NCBI RefSeq assembly: GCF_000419525.1
Contig: NZ_ATTE01000001.1
Span: 3,693,501 to 3,757,500 of the forward strand
Direction of reading: 5' to 3'
DNA length: 64,000 nucleotides
Source: Leucothrix mucor DSM 2157
GTDB taxonomy: Bacteria; Pseudomonadota; Gammaproteobacteria; Thiotrichales; Thiotrichaceae
Shown: positions 46,911 through 55,945 of the stretch, piece after piece
Layout: every line of letters starts with the position of its first letter
Numbering within the stretch: the stretch's first letter is position 1
Program-made: the position numbers and the translations under genes
Notes under the pieces: model-generated
Told to the model about the DNA's origin: nothing
Seen by the model: only the letters and a program-made list of their open reading frames with translations
Databases searched by the model: none

Positions 46911-48173
46911 CTACGTCCAAAGCAATGACATCGGCAATGCATAAAACGTCCGATCATCAATCCGAAACGGCAACACCGATGCGCCGGTGTACAGCACAAA
47001 GCCTGACTTAAACGCTGGCCCCACAAAATCTGCAAACTTCGCGATGCCCTTAAAATCGCTCTCGGAGACGGTAGCAGCCGCTTTGATCTCCAACGCATTT
47101 AAGCGCCCATCAGTTTGCTCCAATACGATATCGACTTCGTTTTTCTGCTTGTCGCGATAGTGATAAATATTCATGCTTTGCTGCGACCAGCCCATATGCT
47201 TAAAGCACTCCATCACCACAAAACTCTCTAGCAAGCCACCATAAAAGTTAGACAGCAACAGCTGGTCAACCGTAGTTAAGCCCAACAAATGACAGGCCAA
47301 ACCGGTATCGACCATCTGTAGTTTTGGCATGCCGATAGTTTGTCGCTTGGCACGATTTTTTACAAAAGGATGCAAACGTTTCACGATAAACATCCACTCC
47401 AAAGCCTCGATATACGACTTCACTACTTTGTCATTCTGCGATAAATCATTAGCGACATTGGCATATTTAAGTAGGTTGCCACTCAAGCCAGCCAGATAAG
47501 GAATCAACGATTCCAGCTTGGTATGGTAATCCCCCTTGGCCTCATAGATGCTTTCGAAGTCTTTATACAAGCGCCCCTTCAAATAGGAATTTAACCAGAT
47601 CGGTTTAGCTCTTGCGCTCTTGGTTTGCAGCTCAGGATAACCGCCATTAATCAGCGCCTGCGCAAAATCCTCACGCGCCATAACGGGCAAGTTATCGGGA
47701 ATAGCCATGTCATCGGCCAACAGAAAATCAATTAAGTTGAACGTGCCACCTGCAATCTCAGTGACCGATAACGGATACAACTCAACCCGTGCCATGTGCC
47801 CTGGCAATGCTTCCTGTGTTTTTGCAGAGCTGAAAATATCTGCCGAACCTGTCAGAAAAAACTTGCCGCGTTCATTCGGTGCTAAGCGGTCTGAAGCCAG
47901 CTTAATAGCACTGACTAACTCCGGCGCATATTGAAACTCATCTAACACAATGGGCTGTTGGCGGTTTAGCAGGCTCTGAATAAAGCCCACGGAGTCACTT
48001 TTTGCTGAGGAAAGCATGGCTTGATCATCTAGCGACACGTAGTACATACCTAATTCATCAGCCATTTTTCGGGCAAGCGTCGTTTTACCCGCTTGTCTCG
48101 GGCCGGTTAGGTAGAGTATGCGAAATTCCTGAAGTAACTCCTGTAACAGGCTTTCTGTATAACGTGGGTACAT
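46911..48173 (-). CDS. AAA_14 ATPase with C-terminal DUF4143
   Basis: The 420-residue protein has a P-loop LTGPRQAGKTTLARKM near residue 20, Walker B PIVLDEFQYAPEL near 77, sensor FLTGSADIF, and the C-terminal DUF4143 nuclease-like domain (LLESFVVMECFKHMG, YHYRDKQKNEVDIVLE, ALEIKAA). The D-x-V-x(n)-E-x-K pattern in VDIVLEQTDGRLNALEIK fits a PD-(D/E)xK fold. The family is common and of unclear role, often placed near mobile DNA. Five direct repeats lie immediately upstream of the start and probably serve self-control. Confidence 0.88.
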   Translation of the reverse strand: MYPRYTESLLQELLQEFRILYLTGPRQAGKTTLARKMADELGMYYVSLDDQAMLSSAKSDSVGFIQSLLNRQQPIVLDEFQYAPELVSAIKLASDRLAPNERGKFFLTGSADIFSSAKTQEALPGHMARVELYPLSVTEIAGGTFNLIDFLLADDMAIPDNLPVMAREDFAQALINGGYPELQTKSARAKPIWLNSYLKGRLYKDFESIYEAKGDYHTKLESLIPYLAGLSGNLLKYANVANDLSQNDKVVKSYIEALEWMFIVKRLHPFVKNRAKRQTIGMPKLQMVDTGLACHLLGLTTVDQLLLSNFYGGLLESFVVMECFKHMGWSQQSMNIYHYRDKQKNEVDIVLEQTDGRLNALEIKAAATVSESDFKGIAKFADFVGPAFKSGFVLYTGASVLPFRIDDRTFYALPMSLLWT

Positions 48174-48193
48174 GGCTGACTCGCTAATGATAA

Positions 48194-48287
48194 TACGAGA
48201 AATACGATACCATAATACGAGTTATATTAATCAATAATACGAGAAATATGGCGCCATAATACGAGTTATCTGACACCATAGTACGAA
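48194..48287. repeat. Five direct repeats with an exact 22-bp period (operator array)
   Basis: The hexamer TACGAG (TACGAA in the last copy) starts at 48194, 48216, 48238, 48260 and 48282, each exactly 22 bp apart. The flanking bases CATAA before and A/T-rich AAAT or TTAT after are partly kept. The array starts 20 bp upstream of the AAA_14 gene start. Twenty-two base pairs is close to two helical turns, so bound proteins would line up on one face. It is not a CRISPR array, because repeat and spacer are far too short. Confidence 0.8.
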
Positions 48288-48396
48288 AAATCCAGCCCCC
48301 GTAACGTACTCTGTGTAACAGCCAGTTAGTTAAATATACTTCCCGAGGTAGATCGTTGGGAATATTTTACGCGTCCTGATTGCTTTGCGAATGAGG

Positions 48397-49068
48397 CTAT
48401 TGACCGACTTTTGGAACAGCCGAATCTTTTTCTCTGATCTTTGCCATTTGTAAAATCACATAAAATGCCAGAAGGAAGAAAGCTTCTGCAAAAACCTTTG
48501 ATGAATCTTCTGCAAGCGAAAGGTAAGTGTAAAGAATAGCAGCCAAATCATCAGAAAATATTAATGGCAGGACGTCATTTCTATTCGTGATTGCATCGAA
48601 TGCGACCATACTAAATAGAAGAAAAAAACCAACAACGAATAACGGCAAGGTAACGCGATAAGCTGTTAAGTCGCTGCGATAGGCAAAAAGCACGCCCAAG
48701 CCTATCAACCCGAACACGCCTATGACGAGGTCATCAATTCGGTCAGTAAGACCCGTTTCTTCCAAACCAAAGACGTGATGAGTCAGTAAATCAATATTTT
48801 CATGGATCTTGAATACTTCATCTATCGCCAAGAATAGAAAACCGAGCGCAATAAGTTTCCAGATTGCAGTAGGCTTATTCCAACGGGAATGCTTGTTAAT
48901 TTGAAATACGATACCGGATATTGTTAACAGTTGAAGACAAGAGAATATAGTAATGAATCCACTTTCGTTGAAGTGGTTCACTCCCGTTTTGTTGTATATA
49001 GTAATCGCAGTAGCAACTGCTAGTGTGTTGCAAGCTAGAACCAATAAAAAAACTAATTTTGTAGACAT
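48397..49068 (-). CDS. Membrane protein of unknown function
   Basis: This 223-residue protein has about six hydrophobic segments (LVFLLVLACNTLAVATAITI, ESGFITIFSCLQLLTISGIV, LIALGFLFLAIDEVFKIHEN, LVIGVFGLIGLGVLFAY, LPLFVVGFFLLFSMVAF, FLLAFYVILQMAKI). The conserved-looking AIDEVFKIHENID in the third segment carries acidic and His residues that could bind a metal or ligand. Family not recognised. Confidence 0.65.
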   Translation of the reverse strand: MSTKLVFLLVLACNTLAVATAITIYNKTGVNHFNESGFITIFSCLQLLTISGIVFQINKHSRWNKPTAIWKLIALGFLFLAIDEVFKIHENIDLLTHHVFGLEETGLTDRIDDLVIGVFGLIGLGVLFAYRSDLTAYRVTLPLFVVGFFLLFSMVAFDAITNRNDVLPLIFSDDLAAILYTYLSLAEDSSKVFAEAFFLLAFYVILQMAKIREKDSAVPKVGQ

Positions 49069-49251
49069 AAGTTGAGTACCTAATCATCTGGTGAGTCGAC
49101 TAGCGCTGGGGATGTTTATCAGAGAGGGGAGGTACTACGAGCAATATACTTAATCGTTGAAACAGATCCCACAGCCGGACCATGACATATAATCAAACCC
49201 GATTTTAACCATAGTATGATGGGTTCACGCGCCATAACCAACAGCCGTTTA

Positions 49252-51270
49252 TCAGGAGGCGCGCTTGCCTCGTTTAGCGGCGGGCTTCTTTTTAGCCCAT
49301 TGCTTCGGTGGCTTGCCTAAACCTTTCAACCCGCGAAACTCCACCGCACTCACCTCATCAATCAACTGCCCCAACCCTTGCGTCATCGGCGTCATAAAGT
49401 GCTGATAATTAATCTCACGCTGGCTAATCGCTTCCAGCTGCGATTCCCAATGCGCGGTCATATCTGGATAACCCATCACCGATGGCAAGCTGGTAATCAG
49501 CTGCTTCCCAATATCCGTCGCCCGAATTTCCTTCCCCTTGCGGGCTAAATACTCTCGCTTAAACAGCAATTCAATAATGCCTGCGCGGGTCGCTTCAGTA
49601 CCCAAGCCATCCGTTTCGCGCAGTACTTTTTTGATACTCGGATCACTCACATAACGGGCAATTCCAGTCATCGCCCCTAGTAAAGTCGCATCATTAAAAT
49701 GTTTGGGTGGCGTGGTTTGCTTCTCGACCAAATTCGCATCGGCGCAGAGTACCGGCTGCCCCTTTTTCACACTCGGCAGTTTTACGCTGGAGAAGCCGCC
49801 ATTATTCTCAGATTCTTGATTGCCCGCTTCGGAAGCACCTGACTCGCCGCTGGCAGAATTGGCACCATTGCCTTGCGACTTGGCCGCAGCATTGCCTGAG
49901 GATTTAGCCGCCGGAAATAGCGCCTTCCAACCTTGCTTCAACACATCCTTTTGCTTAGCGATAAACAAGCCACCGGCTACTTCGCTATCAATTTGCTTGT
50001 CGGCATATTCAAACGGCGGGTAAAACTGAATCAAATATTGGCGTGCGACCAGCTCATACACATTGGCCTCGCCAGCGGATAAACGACTGCCATCCATTGA
50101 ACGCAGCGTTGGGATAATGGCATGGTGGGCGCTCACTTTGCTGTCATTCCACGCCTTACTTTTTAAACTCAGATCAGCCTGTGAAACTGCTTTACTCAGA
50201 TTGCTGCAGGTATTGGCAATGGCCGAGGTCACGCCACCGGCATCAGCATAATGCTCCATCGGCAGATAGCGGCAATCCGAACGCGGATAGGTGATCAAGT
50301 TGTGCCGCTCATACAGTTGCTGACAAATATCCAACACTTGCTGCGCGCTTAAGCCAAAGCGTTTTGCGGCATCGATTTGCAATGAGGAGAGGTTATACGG
50401 CAGCGGTGGTTGCTGTTTTTTCTTGCTTTGCTGCACATTGGTCACGGTGCCGTTTTGATTAACGACTTTGGCCACCACGGTCTCTGCCAGCTTTTTGGAG
50501 AGCACGCGACCTTCGTCATCCATATAATCTTCGCAGGCAGCACTCGGCTTCCATTTAGCTCGAAACTGCTCACCTTTTTCGGTCTGCAAGATGGCAAACA
50601 CTTCATAGAATGGCTTACTGACAAAGTCCTCAATTTCCAAATCCCGATGCACCACCAAACCCAGCAGCGGCGTTTGCACCCGCCCAACCGAGAGCACACC
50701 ATTAAAGCCGGACTTCTGCCCTTTTAAGGTACACAAACGCGTGAGATTAATGCCGTATAACCAATCGGCACGCGCACGCGCTAAGGCAGAGGTTGCCAAC
50801 GGCACAAACTCGCTATTGTTACGTAGATTGTTCAGGGATTTTTTCACCGCATTGGCATTCAAATCGCTAATCAAACAGCGCTTGGCACCCAGAATTTTAG
50901 CTTTCGACACGCCACAATGATTGATTACCTCATCAATCAGAATTTGCCCTTCCCGGTCCGGATCGCCAACATTCACCAACACATCAGCTTCTTTGATCAG
51001 CTTTTTCAGCACGGTGAATTGCTTGCGGGTATTGGACTTTACTTCCAGCTTCCACTGCTCCGGCACAATTGGCAGGTGCGCAATCGACCACTTCTTGAAT
51101 TCCGGATTATAAGCCTCGGGCTGAGCCTGCTCTAATAAATGCCCGATGCACCAGCTGACCACATCGCCATTGCCGACTTTAATAAAGCCATCTCCTTTCT
51201 GATGCGGTTTCGGTAGCCCCTGAGCAACAGCACGCCCAAGGCTTGGCTTTTCTGCGATGTATAGAATCAT
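49252..51270 (-). CDS. topB: DNA topoisomerase III
   Basis: The 672-residue type IA topoisomerase has the TOPRIM domain (MILYIAEKPSLGRAVAQGLP, and VGDPDREGQILIDEV with the D-x-D acidic pair) and the active-site tyrosine in NLITYPRSDCRYLP. It passes single DNA strands and unlinks replication and recombination intermediates. A serine/alanine/glycine-rich linker (GNAAAKSQGNGANSASGESG) interrupts the second half, and the protein ends in a basic tail (KKPAAKRGKRAS). Length is typical. Confidence 0.95.
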   Translation of the reverse strand: MILYIAEKPSLGRAVAQGLPKPHQKGDGFIKVGNGDVVSWCIGHLLEQAQPEAYNPEFKKWSIAHLPIVPEQWKLEVKSNTRKQFTVLKKLIKEADVLVNVGDPDREGQILIDEVINHCGVSKAKILGAKRCLISDLNANAVKKSLNNLRNNSEFVPLATSALARARADWLYGINLTRLCTLKGQKSGFNGVLSVGRVQTPLLGLVVHRDLEIEDFVSKPFYEVFAILQTEKGEQFRAKWKPSAACEDYMDDEGRVLSKKLAETVVAKVVNQNGTVTNVQQSKKKQQPPLPYNLSSLQIDAAKRFGLSAQQVLDICQQLYERHNLITYPRSDCRYLPMEHYADAGGVTSAIANTCSNLSKAVSQADLSLKSKAWNDSKVSAHHAIIPTLRSMDGSRLSAGEANVYELVARQYLIQFYPPFEYADKQIDSEVAGGLFIAKQKDVLKQGWKALFPAAKSSGNAAAKSQGNGANSASGESGASEAGNQESENNGGFSSVKLPSVKKGQPVLCADANLVEKQTTPPKHFNDATLLGAMTGIARYVSDPSIKKVLRETDGLGTEATRAGIIELLFKREYLARKGKEIRATDIGKQLITSLPSVMGYPDMTAHWESQLEAISQREINYQHFMTPMTQGLGQLIDEVSAVEFRGLKGLGKPPKQWAKKKPAAKRGKRAS

Positions 51271-51388
51271 TTTTTATTTGAATGGATAAATCGGATAGCA
51301 CAGTACAGCGCAAAGCTCTCCAATGGTCAATAAGTTGCTAAATTATTAGAGATGCGGATAATCGAATAATTACCGAGAAGGAGATCTC

Positions 51389-51817
51389 ATGAAAACATTT
51401 GACCAGTGGATGGCCGCTTATGCGGTTTCACACCAAAACCCGAAAAACAAACAAATTCACACCATCTGTGTGCCGATCATATTCTTTGCCGTGGTTGCAC
51501 TGCTGTGGAAAGTGTCCTTTTTTCTATTCATCATTCTTGCCGCTGCCACGATTGGCTTTTATTTCACCATGGGTAAAAAGATCGCGATTTTAGGCGCAGC
51601 GATGATTGGCGCAAGCCTTGTGTTGCAACTGGCGATCGGCTTTGGCTTTTTTATGTTGGTGCTGATTTTTGTTGCCGCGTGGGCGGGGCAGTTCTATGGG
51701 CATCAGATTGAGGGGAAGAAACCCAGCTTTCTGCAAGACTTGTCGTTTCTGCTGATTGGGCCGCTGTGGGTGGCTTATCCATTGCTGCAAAAAGCGGGCT
51801 TTTCACCAAACGATTAA
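51389..51817 (+). CDS. DUF962/Mpo1-like membrane protein
   Basis: The 142-residue protein begins MKTFDQWMAAYAVSHQNPKN and has four hydrophobic segments. The start DQWxxxYxxxHxNPxNKxIH with its histidines is the signature of the DUF962 family; the yeast member Mpo1 is an iron-dependent dioxygenase that shortens fatty acids. The later histidine in GQFYGHQIEGKKP fits the metal site. A good ribosome site (AAGGAG) precedes the ATG. Bacterial function is not established. Confidence 0.85.
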   Translation: MKTFDQWMAAYAVSHQNPKNKQIHTICVPIIFFAVVALLWKVSFFLFIILAAATIGFYFTMGKKIAILGAAMIGASLVLQLAIGFGFFMLVLIFVAAWAGQFYGHQIEGKKPSFLQDLSFLLIGPLWVAYPLLQKAGFSPND

Positions 51818-51889
51818 ATCATTTAAAGCGCTTAGCTGACCGCTTTTAGCTTCGCCGCCTCTAGCTTTCGATCTTTAGGCGGCACATGG

Positions 51890-52234
51890 TTATTCCCCTT
51901 TGTAATGCGATCCTAATAAAATGGCTTTCACATTGCCTTTGGCGGCATAGCTTGCATAAAGTAGGTATGCAAAACCAAACATGCCGCCCATAATAATACT
52001 CAAAAAGCCATAAATCGCGCCTTTCAGTTTAGATTCTTCACGCCAATAAACCCAGCTACACAGTAAAAGCAGGTGCACCAAAAAGTCCGCGTTAAACTGT
52101 GAGCGCCAGTTCATAGCAATCAAATCACCAAAATACACGGCTGGCCAATTGACCCAGTAAATACTCGCAACATAGAGCGTCAGGCTCATAATCATTACCC
52201 AGGAAGAGGCCATTGAAAGTCTGAATAGTGTCAT
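51890..52234 (-). CDS. Small membrane protein of unknown function
   Basis: The 114-residue protein has three hydrophobic segments (MASSWVMIMSLTLYVASIYW, FLVHLLLLCSWVYW, GFLSIIMGGMFGFAYLLYAS). No family is recognised. It is divergent from the XRE regulator across 135 bp that contain an inverted repeat and may be controlled by it. Confidence 0.65.
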   Translation of the reverse strand: MTLFRLSMASSWVMIMSLTLYVASIYWVNWPAVYFGDLIAMNWRSQFNADFLVHLLLLCSWVYWREESKLKGAIYGFLSIIMGGMFGFAYLLYASYAAKGNVKAILLGSHYKGE

Positions 52235-52280
52235 TGTTTAACTCCGTTTACATTTAAGATGGGCAAATTCTTACACCCAT

Positions 52281-52301
52281 AGGTAATGCAAACAATTACC
52301 T
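52281..52301. promoter_or_regulatory. Inverted repeat between the small membrane protein and the XRE gene
   Basis: AGGTAAT (52281-52287) and ATTACCT (52295-52301) are perfect reverse complements around a 7-base spacer, with a further partial AGGTAC just beyond. The position between divergent genes suits an operator for the XRE regulator. Binding is inferred. Confidence 0.5.
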
Positions 52302-52369
52302 CAGAGGTACGGTTTTCTGACTTTGCTTATCGTAAGCTGTTGTGAATTCCAACAGATAAGCGATTCATC

Positions 52370-53152
52370 ATGAGCACCTTTAGCGAGCAACTCCGTTTTT
52401 TCCGCAAGGCCAAAGGCTTCAGTCAGCTCAGCCTCGCGTTGGAAGCGGGAATGAGTAGTAAGCATGTGAGCTTTATTGAAAATGAGCGCTCAAAGCCGAG
52501 CAAAGACAGTGTATTGCGCTTTTCGGAAGCATTGGATTTACCACTACGAACTCGCAATGAATTGCTGTCACTGGCGGGTTTTGCGGAGCATTACTCACGC
52601 ACTCCACTCGACAAATCGAGCATGCAACGCTTATCGCAAACCTTAGAAATCATTCTGGCTAAACATGAGCCTTATCCCGCCATTATTCTGGACTGGGATT
52701 GGAATATCATGATGCAAACCAATGGCTTTGGGCGGCTATTCGAGTTGTGCAAAGCGCAATGCCCAGCGTTTCCTGACACCAAAAACATTGCTGAAATGAT
52801 TTTTGATCCGCAGGCGATTAAGCCTTTTATTGGGAATTGGCAGGAGGTTGCGAATACGACCGTGTTGAGACTGCGTCATGAGCAGCAGTTAGCACCGGGG
52901 CGGCATGAGGCACTATTGAAGCAACTGGCTACATATCCTGATTTTCCTAAAGACCCACATCACCTCAGCCCTGAGGCGACAACCGAGCCGTTTATTTATG
53001 TGGATTTTGTGCTGGGTGGCAATACCTTGAAGTTCCTCACCACCCTTACCTCGTTTGGTACGCCGACTGATATTACGGCGGCTGAAATTTTGATTGAGCA
53101 GTATTATCCGGCAGATGATTTTACACGGGCGTTTTTGGATGCCCAGTCATAG
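52370..53152 (+). CDS. XRE-family regulator with MmyB-like ligand domain
   Basis: The 260-residue protein has an XRE helix-turn-helix at residues 5-60 (LRFFRKAKGFSQLSLALEAG, then MSSKHVSFIENERSKPSKDS) and a C-terminal MmyB-type domain (PAIILDWDWNIMMQTNGFGR), which in relatives binds fatty-acid-like ligands. It probably controls the divergent small membrane protein gene. The target is unknown. Confidence 0.85.
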   Translation: MSTFSEQLRFFRKAKGFSQLSLALEAGMSSKHVSFIENERSKPSKDSVLRFSEALDLPLRTRNELLSLAGFAEHYSRTPLDKSSMQRLSQTLEIILAKHEPYPAIILDWDWNIMMQTNGFGRLFELCKAQCPAFPDTKNIAEMIFDPQAIKPFIGNWQEVANTTVLRLRHEQQLAPGRHEALLKQLATYPDFPKDPHHLSPEATTEPFIYVDFVLGGNTLKFLTTLTSFGTPTDITAAEILIEQYYPADDFTRAFLDAQS

Positions 53153-53250
53153 AAGCAATCCAGGCAGGCCATCAAGCGTTTTTTCACTGTCTCTGCCTGC
53201 TTTGTACTGTGTCATTTTAAATGATGGCAAGTTTATACTTATTAAATTGA

Positions 53251-53277
53251 AAAGTGTAACGTTACACTTTACACTTT
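53251..53277. promoter_or_regulatory. 20-bp palindromic operator plus half-site before the Fic gene
   Basis: AAAGTGTAAC and GTTACACTTT (53251-53270) form a perfect palindrome with no spacer. A further half-site ACACTTT follows at 53271-53277, ending 4 bp before the ATG at 53282. A protein bound here would block the start of transcription or the ribosome site. The Fic protein itself ends in a MerR-like DNA-binding domain, so self-repression is likely. Confidence 0.7.
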
Positions 53278-53281
53278 AACC

Positions 53282-54289
53282 ATGTACAAACTATTAAGTG
53301 ATAAAAAATCCGCACTAGACCTGCTGCGTCCAATGCCTCCCGAGCTCGTCACCAATCTTGATGACTGGTTTAAGATCGAGCTGACCTACACCTCAAATGC
53401 CATCGAGGGAAACACACTAACCCGTCAAGAAACGGCGCTAGTGGTAGAAAAAGGTCTGACCGTTGGGGGCAAAAGCTTAAACGAGCACTTAGAAGCGCAT
53501 AACCACGCTAAAGCATTAGACTATGTGAATGGACTGGTTGGCCAGACAGTTTCCGAGTTTACTGAGCAGACTATTCTGGCTATCCACCAATTGATACTTC
53601 ACGGTATTGATGACAACAATGCGGGACGCTATCGCTCTGTTCCCGTTAGAATCTCAGGCTCTTTGGTCGTTTTGCCCAACCATGTCAAAGTTCCTCGCTT
53701 GATGTCGGAGTTTGTAGAAAACCTGTGCGAACAGGCAAACACGCTTCACCCTGTTGCACTGGCAAGCCTCGCACACTACGAACTGGTTACGATCCATCCA
53801 TTTGCTGATGGCAATGGTAGAACCGCGCGTTTGCTAATGAATTTATTACTAATGCAGGCAGGATACCCTCCGGCCATTATCAGCAAGCGCCAACGAGATC
53901 GCTATATCAAATCTTTGGAGCAAGCTCAGCTGGGCGGCAGTCGGGATGACTTCAACAAACTCATCGCTAAAACCGTTGATCGGTCATTAGATATTTACCT
54001 GAAAGCTGCCAAAGGCGAGGATGCCCCTCAACCCGTTAATCTAAGTAAGTTACTGAAAATTGGCCAGCTAGCAAAGCTAACTGTTCAAACCCCCTCAACC
54101 CTACGCTACTGGACAAAAAGCGGACTGCTGGAGGTGGCCAGCCAAACGGATAAAGGCTATACCCTTTATGCCCCAGACCAAGTCGAGCGTGTAAAACAGA
54201 TATTAGATCTGAAAGCACAACGTTATAGCTTAGATGCGATACGGATTACCTTGGGTCGGGGAACTCTAACTGAGCCAGATGATAGCTAA
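53282..54289 (+). CDS. Fic-domain AMP-transferase with C-terminal MerR-like DNA-binding domain
   Basis: The 335-residue protein has the Fic motif HPFADGNGR (H172-R180), which transfers AMP or another nucleotide part to target proteins. An N-terminal inhibitory motif S38-N-A-I-E42-G is also present, so the enzyme is of the self-inhibited (class II) type. Residues 257-325 (LLKIGQLAKLTVQTPSTLRY, then WTKSGLL) form a MerR-like winged helix. No separate antitoxin is needed or seen. No Shine-Dalgarno site is visible because the palindrome occupies its place, so translation may be weak or leaderless. Confidence 0.88.
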   Translation: MYKLLSDKKSALDLLRPMPPELVTNLDDWFKIELTYTSNAIEGNTLTRQETALVVEKGLTVGGKSLNEHLEAHNHAKALDYVNGLVGQTVSEFTEQTILAIHQLILHGIDDNNAGRYRSVPVRISGSLVVLPNHVKVPRLMSEFVENLCEQANTLHPVALASLAHYELVTIHPFADGNGRTARLLMNLLLMQAGYPPAIISKRQRDRYIKSLEQAQLGGSRDDFNKLIAKTVDRSLDIYLKAAKGEDAPQPVNLSKLLKIGQLAKLTVQTPSTLRYWTKSGLLEVASQTDKGYTLYAPDQVERVKQILDLKAQRYSLDAIRITLGRGTLTEPDDS

Positions 54290-54408
54290 AGGCCATCACT
54301 CAAAACTCCCAGCCAATTTATTACCATGATGATTATACCCGCGCATTTCTAAGCACTAAGTCGTAAACTGAGCCCCTGATTTTCTGCATAGATGAGCCTT
54401 ACCAGACC

Positions 54409-55794
54409 ATGACTACTCTCGAAGCCCTGTCTCAACTTTTCAGCGACAAACACCTGCTAACCGATGCCGACTCCCTGCTCCACTACGGCAGAGACTGGAG
54501 TCGCGTCCACCAGCCAGACCCATTAGCCATCGTATTTCCAGAGTCTACTGAGCAAGTTCAGGCGCTGGTTAAGCTGGCGAATGAGCATCAATTTGCATTG
54601 GTGCCTTCGGGCGGGCGCACCGGTTTAAGTGGTGGTGCGATTGCCAGTAATCAGGAAGTCGTGGTGTCATTTGATCGCATGAATAAGGTGCTGGAGTTTA
54701 ATGCGATTGACCGCAGTGTGCGCTGTCAGCCGGGTGTGATTACTGCGCAATTACAACAGCTTGCCGAAGATAATGACCTGTTTTATCCGGTCGATTTTGC
54801 CTCATCCGGCTCTAGTCAAATTGGCGGCAATATTGCGACCAATGCGGGCGGCATTAAAGTGATCGGTTATGGTTTAACGCGTAATTGGGTCTCCGGCCTG
54901 ACCGTGGTGACTGGCGAAGGCAAAATACTCGAACTCAACCATGGCTTATTCAAAAATGCCACGGGATACGATCTGCGCCATTTGTTTATCGGCTCTGAAG
55001 GCACGCTAGGCTTTATTACCGAAGCCACCATGCAGCTGACCAAAACACCGCAAAATCTCACCGTGATGGTATTGGGCGTTCCGGATGTCAGCTCGCTGAT
55101 GAAGGTGTTTGAAACCTTTCGCAATGCCATCAACCCGACCGCATTTGAGAGTTTTATTCAACGCACCGTCGATATTGTGCATCAGGAAAAGGGCTTGCCA
55201 AAGCCGTTTGAAACCGATGCGCCATTTTATATTTTGCTGGAATTTGAAAATGACAGCGAAGCGCGGGAAAACAAGGTGCTGGAAACCTTTGAATATTGCG
55301 CGGAACAAGGCTGGGTGTTGGATGGTGTAATGAGCCAGAGCGAGCAGCAAGCGCGGGATTTATGGCGTTTGCGTGAAGATATTTCAGAATCGATTAATGC
55401 TTTTACCCCGTACAAAAATGATCTGTCGGTGCGCATGTCCGAAATTCCAGCGTTTTTAGAGCAACTGGAAGCCTTGGTCAGCGCGCGCTATCCGGACTTT
55501 GAAGTAGTGTGGTATGGGCATATTGGCGATGGCAATTTGCATTTAAATATTCTGAAACCAGCCGATATGCCTGCAGAGGAATTTTTCAAAGCCTGCGCCA
55601 CGGTCAATCATGAAGTGTTTGGTTTGGTTAAAGCCATGCGCGGCAGTATTTCCGCAGAACACGGCGTTGGTCTAATCAAACGGGATTATCTGAATTACTC
55701 GCGAGAGGAAGATGAAGTGGCTTATATGCGAGCGATGAAGGCCGTGTTTGACCCTAATAATGTGATGAATCCCGGAAAAATGCTGACAGCATAG
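54409..55794 (+). CDS. FAD-linked D-2-hydroxyacid dehydrogenase (D-2-hydroxyglutarate dehydrogenase-like)
   Basis: The 461-residue flavoprotein has the vanillyl-alcohol-oxidase FAD domain (LVPSGGRTGLSGGAIAS, DFASSGSSQIGGNIATNAGGI, GSEGTLGFIT) and a C-terminal substrate domain with the metal-binding HIGDGNLHLNI and SAEHGVGLIKRDYL. This is the pattern of D-2-hydroxyglutarate/D-lactate dehydrogenases that pass electrons to an electron carrier. Length is usual. The substrate may be D-2-hydroxyglutarate or D-lactate. Confidence 0.87.
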   Translation: MTTLEALSQLFSDKHLLTDADSLLHYGRDWSRVHQPDPLAIVFPESTEQVQALVKLANEHQFALVPSGGRTGLSGGAIASNQEVVVSFDRMNKVLEFNAIDRSVRCQPGVITAQLQQLAEDNDLFYPVDFASSGSSQIGGNIATNAGGIKVIGYGLTRNWVSGLTVVTGEGKILELNHGLFKNATGYDLRHLFIGSEGTLGFITEATMQLTKTPQNLTVMVLGVPDVSSLMKVFETFRNAINPTAFESFIQRTVDIVHQEKGLPKPFETDAPFYILLEFENDSEARENKVLETFEYCAEQGWVLDGVMSQSEQQARDLWRLREDISESINAFTPYKNDLSVRMSEIPAFLEQLEALVSARYPDFEVVWYGHIGDGNLHLNILKPADMPAEEFFKACATVNHEVFGLVKAMRGSISAEHGVGLIKRDYLNYSREEDEVAYMRAMKAVFDPNNVMNPGKMLTA

Positions 55795-55888
55795 TTCTAA
55801 ATTGGCTTACGGCTGTTGATGACAGTTTAAGCATTATTTTGCAGACTTTGAAATGCGTATTAACCTGTTACAACGGCATTCTCTGAAA

Positions 55889-55920
55889 TAAAAAAGCCGC
55901 CACTCGAATGAATGGCGGCT
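55889..55920 (-). terminator. Terminator of the DUF2852 gene
   Basis: AGCCGCCA and TGGCGGCT (55895-55920) form an 8-bp stem with a 10-base loop, and the minus strand continues with six T residues. It separates two convergent genes. Confidence 0.8.
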
Positions 55921-55945
55921 GGTCTTACGGAGGAAATACTACGAT

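Noticed and set aside
48194-48287. CRISPR array
   Set aside because: The repeated core is only 6-10 bp with 22-bp period; there is no 24-37 bp repeat, no unique spacers of similar length and no cas gene.
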